DNA of 8,238 nucleotides, from NCBI GenBank assembly GCA_900549885.1, contig URQA01000109.1, forward strand, positions 1-8,238, in the 5' to 3' direction. A program made the translations under genes and the position numbers. Positions 3,638-8,238 of this stretch are shown here, piece after piece. Numbering within the stretch: position 1 is the first letter of the stretch; each line of letters opens with the position of its first letter. The notes under the pieces were generated by a model that worked only from the letters and a program-made list of their open reading frames with translations, was not told where the DNA came from and did no database searches. Source of the DNA: an uncultured Eubacteriales bacterium. GTDB lineage: Bacteria; Bacillota; Clostridia; Oscillospirales; Oscillospiraceae.

Positions 3638-6535
3638 ATGCACACAGAGAAAATGAGGCATGGATTTTCCGTATTGCGGGAGAGCGGGGTAGACGAGCTG
3701 GACGCTGTTTTATACCATATGCGCCATAAAAGGACTGGACTGGAGCTGGTATGGCTCAAGCGGGAGGAGGAGAACAAGACCTTTGGAATCGCCTTCCAGA
3801 CCATTCCAGAGGACGACACGGGAGTGTTCCACATTCTGGAGCACTCGGTCCTGTGCGGGTCAGAGCGCTACCCGGTGAAGGAGCCTTTTGTGGAGCTGGT
3901 GAAGCATTCCATGAGCACCTTTCTCAATGCCATGACATTCCCGGATAAGACCTTTTATCCCATCTCCAGCCGGAACGATAAGGACTTTTTCAACTTAATG
4001 CGGGTCTATCTGGATGCGGTTTTCCATCCGCTCATCCGCTCCCGCCCGGAAATTTTTTACCAGGAGGGCTGGCATTATGAGCTCGATCCAGAGGGAAAGC
4101 CCAGCTACAAGGGCGTGGTGTTTAACGAAATGAAGGGGGCCTACGCCGACGCGGACCGGCTGGCCGCACGTGCGGTGTGCCAGGCGCTGTTTCCCAATAC
4201 CAGCTACCGCTTTGAGTCCGGGGGAGACCCGGCCTGTATCCCCGATCTGACTTATGAGCGGTTTTTGAGCTGCCACCACAAGTGTTATTCCCCCTCCAAC
4301 GGCTATGTGTTTCTGGATGGGGGAGTGGACATCGAAACCGCCCTGGCCATCCTGGATGGAGAATATCTGTGCCAAATGGAGCGTGGCCAGCGGCTGGGCC
4401 CGCCGGCCATGCAGGCCCCGGTCAAGTCCGGTGCCCGCCATGTGGAATTTGAGATACCAGTTGGGGAGAGCGGGCAAAAACGCTGCCGTATCGTGTGGGG
4501 CAGCGTGATCGGTGCGTATGACCAGTTGGAAAAAATCACCGCCATGCAGGTGCTCGCCACCGTGCTGTGCGGGGACAATCAGGCCCCGCTGAGCCAGGCG
4601 GTGCTGAGTAGAGGCTTGGCCGAATCGGTGACGATGCAGGTGGTGGACGATGTGGCCCAGCCTTGGGTTCAGCTGGAAGCGCGGAACCTAGACAAAGAGG
4701 ATCAGGAGCAAGTGGAGCGGATCATCTACGACGAGCTTGACCGCTTATCCAGGGAGGGGGTGGAACGCCAGCGGCTGGAGTCTGCTATGGCCAATCTGGA
4801 ATTTCAGATGCGCGAGCGGGATTATGGAGCTTATCCCCAAGGGCTGATGTTCGGGTTTAGCGTTTTGAGCAGTTGGATGCGGGGAGGCGATCCGGCGGCA
4901 AACCTTGAGGTGGGCGACCTGTTTGTGCGTCTGCGGGAGAAGATGGCTCAGGGCTATTTTGAGCAGCTCATCCAACAGATTTTCTTGGAAGCGCCCCATA
5001 GCTGCAAAATTGTGCTGACTCCATCACACGCAGCGGGAGAGAGCCGGAGAAAGGCGGAGGCAGAGCGCCTTTCCCGGGAGTCTGCCGGATGGAGCGAAGA
5101 GGACAGACAGGCGCTGTGGGAGAGGCAGAAGGCGTTGGAGCGGTGGCAGAGCAGTGCCGACGCGCCGGAGCAGCTGGGTACCTTACCCCATTTGGAGCTG
5201 TCCGACCTGTCGGAAGAGCCCGTTGCTCTGCCCACTCAAATCGGACGGGCGGGAGGTGTTCCGCTGCTGCGGCATGACATGGCCGCCGGAGGGATTCTTT
5301 ATGGAAATTTGTATTTCGACGTGTCAGGCTGCTCAGCAGAGGAGCTGTCCTGCTTATCATTCCTATGCCGGCTGCTGGGCAAGGTAGGCACTGAGGACCA
5401 CACAGCGGAAGAGATCGGCAATCAAAAACGGTTGCTATGTGGGAATATGAGCTTTTTCTTGTCCGCCTATGAGACCTTTGGCCAGCCGGAAAACTATAAG
5501 GTAACTTTATGCGCCAGCTTCAGCGTACTGGAACACAACCTAGACAAAGCTGTCGCTCTGATGACAGAGCTTCTGACCTGCAGCCGTTTTGGCCGGGAGC
5601 AGGAGATCCGGGATGTCCTGAAGCAAAATAGAATGCAGATGTTTCAGGGGATCGTTATGTCAGGCCATCTGATAGCCTTGGGGCGGTTGGCCGCTCAGAC
5701 CTCAGCGGCGGCGGTAGTCCGGGAAAGCACCGGGGGATTTGACTATTATCGCTGGTTGAAAGAACAGGAAGAGCGATGGGATTGGCCGCGCCTGCAAGCT
5801 CAGCTGACAGCGCTGTACCGGCGTGTCATCTGCCGGGATGGCCTGACCGTCAGTGTGACCGGTTTACCTGGGCAAAATGTGGAGCGTGTGGTGGAACGGC
5901 TGGCCCAGCGGTTGCCCGTCCGGGCAGAGACAGCCGCCCCTGTGGCCCATGTCCGGCCTTGGGAAGTCCGGCAGGAGGGGATCGAAATCCCCTCGGACGT
6001 CTGTTTTGCGGCGATGGGGGGCAGTTTAATGCGCGCGGGCAGTACCTATTCCGGAGTTTGGCAGTTGGCTTCCCGGGTAGTTGGTTTAAACTATCTATGG
6101 AATGCCATTCGGGTCCAGGGAGGGGCCTATGGTACTGGCTTGGTGGTACAAGATTCGGGGGTTGCCAGCTGTTATTCCTACCGGGATCCGGATGGGAGCC
6201 GTTCTTTGGGATGCTATCGTGGTGCGGCGGATTTCCTCAGGCAGTTTTGTGCCGGGCAGCCTGATCTGACTGGATTTATGATTGGCGCTGTTTCAGACGC
6301 AGAGCCCCTGATGACGCCAAGAGTCAAGGGAATGACTGCGGACAGCTATTATTGGAAGAAGCTTGACTGGGCAAAGCGGTGCCAGCTGCGCAGGGAACTT
6401 TTGTCAGCAAAGCCGACAGATTTGGCCGATTTGGCAGCGCCGTTGGAGCGGTTGCTGGAACAGGGCGGCGTGTGTGTCATCGGGCCTCGAAGCCAACTGG
6501 AGCAATGCAGTCTGGACGATATTTTGTCCATATGA
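3638..6535 (+). CDS. M16C family zinc metallopeptidase, PreP/Cym1-like (965 aa)
   Basis: This is an inverted-zincin oligopeptidase that degrades peptides inside a closed two-half chamber. The HxxEH motif is visible as H65-I-L-E68-H69. The third zinc ligand is E164 in F-N-E-M-K-G, 95 residues after H69; plant PreP has almost the same gap (H81 to E177). S-T-F-L-N-A-M-T-F-P-D-K-T-x-Y-P (residues ~93-108) is the characteristic M16C substrate-cleft strand. In the C-terminal half, R825 and Y831 (I-R-V-Q-G-G-A-Y-G) match the Arg/Tyr pair that completes the active site from the second half. The length (~965) fits a single-chain M16C enzyme with both halves and the linker (~480-520). There is no signal peptide, so it is probably cytosolic. 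AACAGGAGG precedes the ATG. It is co-oriented with the cysteine desulfidase gene 9 nt downstream. A likely role is peptide turnover; specific substrates are unknown. Confidence 0.96.
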   Translation: MHTEKMRHGFSVLRESGVDELDAVLYHMRHKRTGLELVWLKREEENKTFGIAFQTIPEDDTGVFHILEHSVLCGSERYPVKEPFVELVKHSMSTFLNAMTFPDKTFYPISSRNDKDFFNLMRVYLDAVFHPLIRSRPEIFYQEGWHYELDPEGKPSYKGVVFNEMKGAYADADRLAARAVCQALFPNTSYRFESGGDPACIPDLTYERFLSCHHKCYSPSNGYVFLDGGVDIETALAILDGEYLCQMERGQRLGPPAMQAPVKSGARHVEFEIPVGESGQKRCRIVWGSVIGAYDQLEKITAMQVLATVLCGDNQAPLSQAVLSRGLAESVTMQVVDDVAQPWVQLEARNLDKEDQEQVERIIYDELDRLSREGVERQRLESAMANLEFQMRERDYGAYPQGLMFGFSVLSSWMRGGDPAANLEVGDLFVRLREKMAQGYFEQLIQQIFLEAPHSCKIVLTPSHAAGESRRKAEAERLSRESAGWSEEDRQALWERQKALERWQSSADAPEQLGTLPHLELSDLSEEPVALPTQIGRAGGVPLLRHDMAAGGILYGNLYFDVSGCSAEELSCLSFLCRLLGKVGTEDHTAEEIGNQKRLLCGNMSFFLSAYETFGQPENYKVTLCASFSVLEHNLDKAVALMTELLTCSRFGREQEIRDVLKQNRMQMFQGIVMSGHLIALGRLAAQTSAAAVVRESTGGFDYYRWLKEQEERWDWPRLQAQLTALYRRVICRDGLTVSVTGLPGQNVERVVERLAQRLPVRAETAAPVAHVRPWEVRQEGIEIPSDVCFAAMGGSLMRAGSTYSGVWQLASRVVGLNYLWNAIRVQGGAYGTGLVVQDSGVASCYSYRDPDGSRSLGCYRGAADFLRQFCAGQPDLTGFMIGAVSDAEPLMTPRVKGMTADSYYWKKLDWAKRCQLRRELLSAKPTDLADLAAPLERLLEQGGVCVIGPRSQLEQCSLDDILSI

Positions 6536-6544
6536 GGTGTGTGC

Positions 6545-7822
6545 ATGGAAAGACAGATTTATAGGGAATTTGTGAGGATCCTGGAGGAAGAATTGGTTCC
6601 GGCTATGGGGTGTACCGAACCTATCGCAGTGGCTTATGCCGCAGCGCTGGCCCGTTCTGTGCTGGGGCGCTGTCCAGAAGAGATCTTGGTCAGAGCCAGC
6701 GCCAACATTATCAAGAATGTAAAAAGTGTGGTAGTGCCCAATACAGGAGGACTGCGAGGGATTGCAGCCGCCGCTGCCGCAGGGGTTGCAGCGGGCCGGG
6801 AGGAGAAAAAGCTGGAGGTGTTGTCTGAGGTAACGCCGGAGCAGATAGGCGAGGTCAAGAAACTGATCGACACGCTGGACTGTGTTGTGGAGCAGGCGGA
6901 CAATGACCGCGTTTTTTATATAGAAGTGACCGTGAAGGGAGGCGGCCATACGGCTCGGGTGGAGATTGCGGACCATCACACCAACGTCACAGCGATCGAG
7001 CGGGATGGCCAAGTGCTCCGCCAGGGTTCTGACCAGGCGTGGGAGCCCCGGCGTGCTGCGGACCGGAGCCTGCTCACCGTGGAACGGATCGTGGAGTTTG
7101 CTGACTGTGCCCGAATTGAGGACATCCAAGTGGTACTTCAGCGCCAGATCGACTGCAACACCGCCATTGCCGAGGAGGGCCTGCGGGGCGGCTACGGTGC
7201 CAGGATCGGAAGCATTTTGCTCCGTGCCTATGGGGACGAAGTCCATAACCGAGCCAAGGCCTACGCAGCGGCAGGCTCTGATGGGCGGATGAATGGGTGT
7301 GAGCTGCCGGTAGTCATCAATTCCGGCAGCGGGAATCAGGGGTTGACCGCATCCCTGCCGGTCATTGTATACGCCAGGGAACTGAGGGCCACACAGGAAG
7401 AGCTATACCGGGCGCTGGTGGTGTCCAATCTGGTGACAATCCACCTGAAATCCGGCATCGGCCCTCTTTCTGCTTACTGCGGTGCCACCAGCGCCGGGTG
7501 CGGAGCCGGGGCTGGAGTAACTTATCTCTACGGCGGCCGGTTTTATGAGATCGCCCATACGATTGTGAATGCCTTGGCGATCAACTCTGGCATGGTTTGC
7601 GACGGAGCTAAGGCAAGCTGCGCGGCCAAAATCGCCTCGGCGGTGGAGGCGGGGTTGCTGGGAATGCAGATGCAGCGTAATGGCAGCCAATTTTATGGGG
7701 GAGACGGTATTGTGGTCAAGGGTGTGGAGAATACCATTCGCAATGTCTGCCAGCTGGCTAGGGTTGGTATGCGGGAGACAGATCAAACCATCATCAAATT
7801 GATGATGAACTCCTGTGTATAA
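6545..7822 (+). CDS. cyuA: L-cysteine desulfidase, CyuA/CdsB family (425 aa)
   Basis: This enzyme family converts L-cysteine to sulfide, ammonia and pyruvate using an oxygen-sensitive [4Fe-4S] cluster, without PLP. The N-terminus has P-A-M-G-C23-T-E-P, followed by V-P-N-T-G-G, G-G-G-H-T-A, S-G-S-G-N-Q-G and C312-G-A-T-S-A-G-C319-G. Near the C-terminus is C352-D-G-A-K-A-S-C359. As I recall, the Methanocaldococcus enzyme uses C282, C322 and C329 for the cluster with C25 in the active site. The gaps here (312 to 352 is 40, 352 to 359 is 7) are identical, so the site is complete. I choose ATG 6545 because GAGGTG (6534-6539) is 5 nt upstream; GTG 6539 would overlap that site. The gene starts 9 nt after the peptidase stop and is very likely co-transcribed. 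Members are also named UPF0597/YhaM or serine-dehydratase-alpha-like, so serine deamination remains possible. Confidence 0.93.
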   Translation: MERQIYREFVRILEEELVPAMGCTEPIAVAYAAALARSVLGRCPEEILVRASANIIKNVKSVVVPNTGGLRGIAAAAAAGVAAGREEKKLEVLSEVTPEQIGEVKKLIDTLDCVVEQADNDRVFYIEVTVKGGGHTARVEIADHHTNVTAIERDGQVLRQGSDQAWEPRRAADRSLLTVERIVEFADCARIEDIQVVLQRQIDCNTAIAEEGLRGGYGARIGSILLRAYGDEVHNRAKAYAAAGSDGRMNGCELPVVINSGSGNQGLTASLPVIVYARELRATQEELYRALVVSNLVTIHLKSGIGPLSAYCGATSAGCGAGAGVTYLYGGRFYEIAHTIVNALAINSGMVCDGAKASCAAKIASAVEAGLLGMQMQRNGSQFYGGDGIVVKGVENTIRNVCQLARVGMRETDQTIIKLMMNSCV

Positions 7823-8207
7823 AAGGAAAAAGTTCGCCGCAAGCGATATTCTGAAGACTGAAAAGCAATGAAAAACGCACCCAACCGGCCTCCTGGCTGA
7901 CAGCGCCGATGTGCCGTAAGTTTGCAGGTCCGCAGGACTGAAGAATTACGGAGGGAGGGTTTTGCCCGACTGAGCATTGGAAATCCAAAAAGAAAGACAT
8001 GACTTTTTAGTCATGTCTTTCTTTTGCGAGGGGCGGCTAAAATCAATATTTCTGTGCACGAAAACGTACCGTGAAGCGGCAGAATCAAATCGAAGCCCAG
8101 CACAGCGGGTGCAATTTGGAGAAGAGGAGCAAGGGAGCGGGCGGATGGCGTTCTTTTCTAGCGAAGGCAAAAAAGAACGTCGAAGCAAAGCGAACTTTGC
8201 TCCGACG
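7823..8207. other. Gene-free intergenic segment with foldable sequence
   Basis: No convincing gene lies between the desulfidase stop and the tRNA. The first part (7823-7987) is unusually foldable. CCGTAA (7914-7919) pairs with TTACGG (7946-7951) around an inner GTCC/GGAC hairpin (7928-7938), and CGGCC/GGCTG forms a small hairpin at ~7885-7898. The second part (8026-8167) has no feature I can name apart from the arm of a hairpin with the tRNA terminator. Short reading frames here run through both terminators and lack ribosome binding sites. The first part might be an RNA element, an mRNA 3' structure or a dispersed repeat. Confidence 0.5.
7988..8025. terminator. Bidirectional rho-independent terminator of the peptidase-desulfidase operon
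   Basis: A perfect 17-bp stem pairs 7988-8004 with 8009-8025 (core GAAAGACATGACT/AGTCATGTCTTTC) around a TTTT loop. It is flanked by A-run and T-run on opposite sides, so it can work on both strands. It lies ~165 bp after the desulfidase stop, leaving a long 3' untranslated region. Confidence 0.85.
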
Positions 8208-8208
8208 T
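8168..8208 (-). terminator. Terminator of the minus-strand tRNA gene
   Basis: On the minus strand, immediately after the tRNA CCA, ACGTCGGAGCAAAG pairs with CTTTGCTTCGACGT (14 bp, one G-U) around a TTCG tetraloop. The tail is TCTTTTTT. The first stem base overlaps the last tRNA base. Confidence 0.85.
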
Positions 8209-8238
8209 GGTACGCCCGAAGGGACTCGAACCCCCAAC
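8208..8238 (-). tRNA. 3' end of a tRNA gene, isotype not determinable
   Basis: Read on the minus strand, the right edge gives a T-arm GGGGG-TTCGAGT-CCCTT with the invariant G-TTC-R-A-N-Y-C pattern. The acceptor strand CGGGCGT, discriminator A and an encoded CCA (8208-8210) follow. The two outer T-stem pairs would be G-U. The anticodon lies outside the window, so the amino acid cannot be read. Transcription is convergent with the desulfidase operon, and a terminator follows directly. Confidence 0.88.

Noticed and set aside
6404..7246. 280-residue open frame on the minus strand across the peptidase end and desulfidase start
   Set aside because: It lies opposite two genes with clear family motifs, has Gln/His/Pro-rich composition typical of antisense frames, and has no RBS or family motif.
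7880..7960. Cobalamin-riboswitch-like box on the minus strand (AGCCAGGAGGCC)
   Set aside because: Only the short B12-box resemblance is present; the conserved core is missing and it would point into the 3' end of the desulfidase gene.
7946..8188. 80-residue minus-strand open frame near the tRNA
   Set aside because: It starts inside the tRNA terminator stem and passes through the bidirectional terminator; no RBS. It is mentioned only as part of the unexplained intergenic segment.
1..8238. CRISPR array, insertion sequence, integrase or prophage genes
   Set aside because: No regularly spaced repeats, transposase motifs or terminal inverted repeats were seen. The tRNA edge could be an integration target, but no attachment duplicate is visible.

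Overview
The window looks like a chromosomal segment of an anaerobic gut-type Clostridium relative, possibly Oscillospiraceae. This is inferred from the moderately high GC, strong GGAGG ribosome binding sites, a LytTR/AgrC-type signalling remnant, a PreP-like M16C peptidase and an oxygen-sensitive Fe-S cysteine desulfidase. No rRNA or species-level marker is present, so the assignment is tentative.

Left end (1-674, minus strand): the 5' part of a BMC-H microcompartment shell gene and, upstream of it in the same operon, a small gene. That gene encodes a protein resembling the extreme N-terminus of a glycyl radical enzyme (GRE), followed by a Cys/Ala/Pro-rich linker and a C-terminal amphipathic helix of encapsulation-peptide type. 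This is probably the edge of a GRE-associated microcompartment locus running off to the left. A LysR-type regulator gene (803-1723, plus) is divergent from it. The shared 128-bp gap holds a perfect 6-4-6 inverted repeat overlapped by candidate promoters in both directions.

Middle (1724-3533, plus): a decayed module. A GHKL-type sensor kinase gene (1785) has an in-frame amber codon (2031-2033), loses its ATPase domain near 2654, and is joined out of frame to the last ~29 codons of what looks like a LytTR response regulator (2656-2742). A hairpin follows, then an ABC exporter remnant (2928-3490). The remnant needs a -1 shift at an A6 run to join its start codon to its body, and it keeps only part of the membrane domain plus a short tail. 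A strong terminator (3498-3533) closes the block. The reading is a peptide-sensing two-component system plus exporter eroded by internal deletions and point lesions.

Right (3534-8238): two intact, tightly linked plus-strand genes. One is a full-length M16C metallopeptidase of the PreP/Cym1 type with all catalytic residues visible. The other, 9 nt downstream, is a CyuA-type L-cysteine desulfidase with the complete cluster-ligand spacing. Together they suggest peptide breakdown followed by cysteine catabolism to pyruvate, ammonia and sulfide. A 385-bp gene-free segment follows. It holds a foldable stretch, a perfect bidirectional terminator (7988-8025), and the terminator of a convergent minus-strand tRNA gene whose 3' end enters at the right edge.
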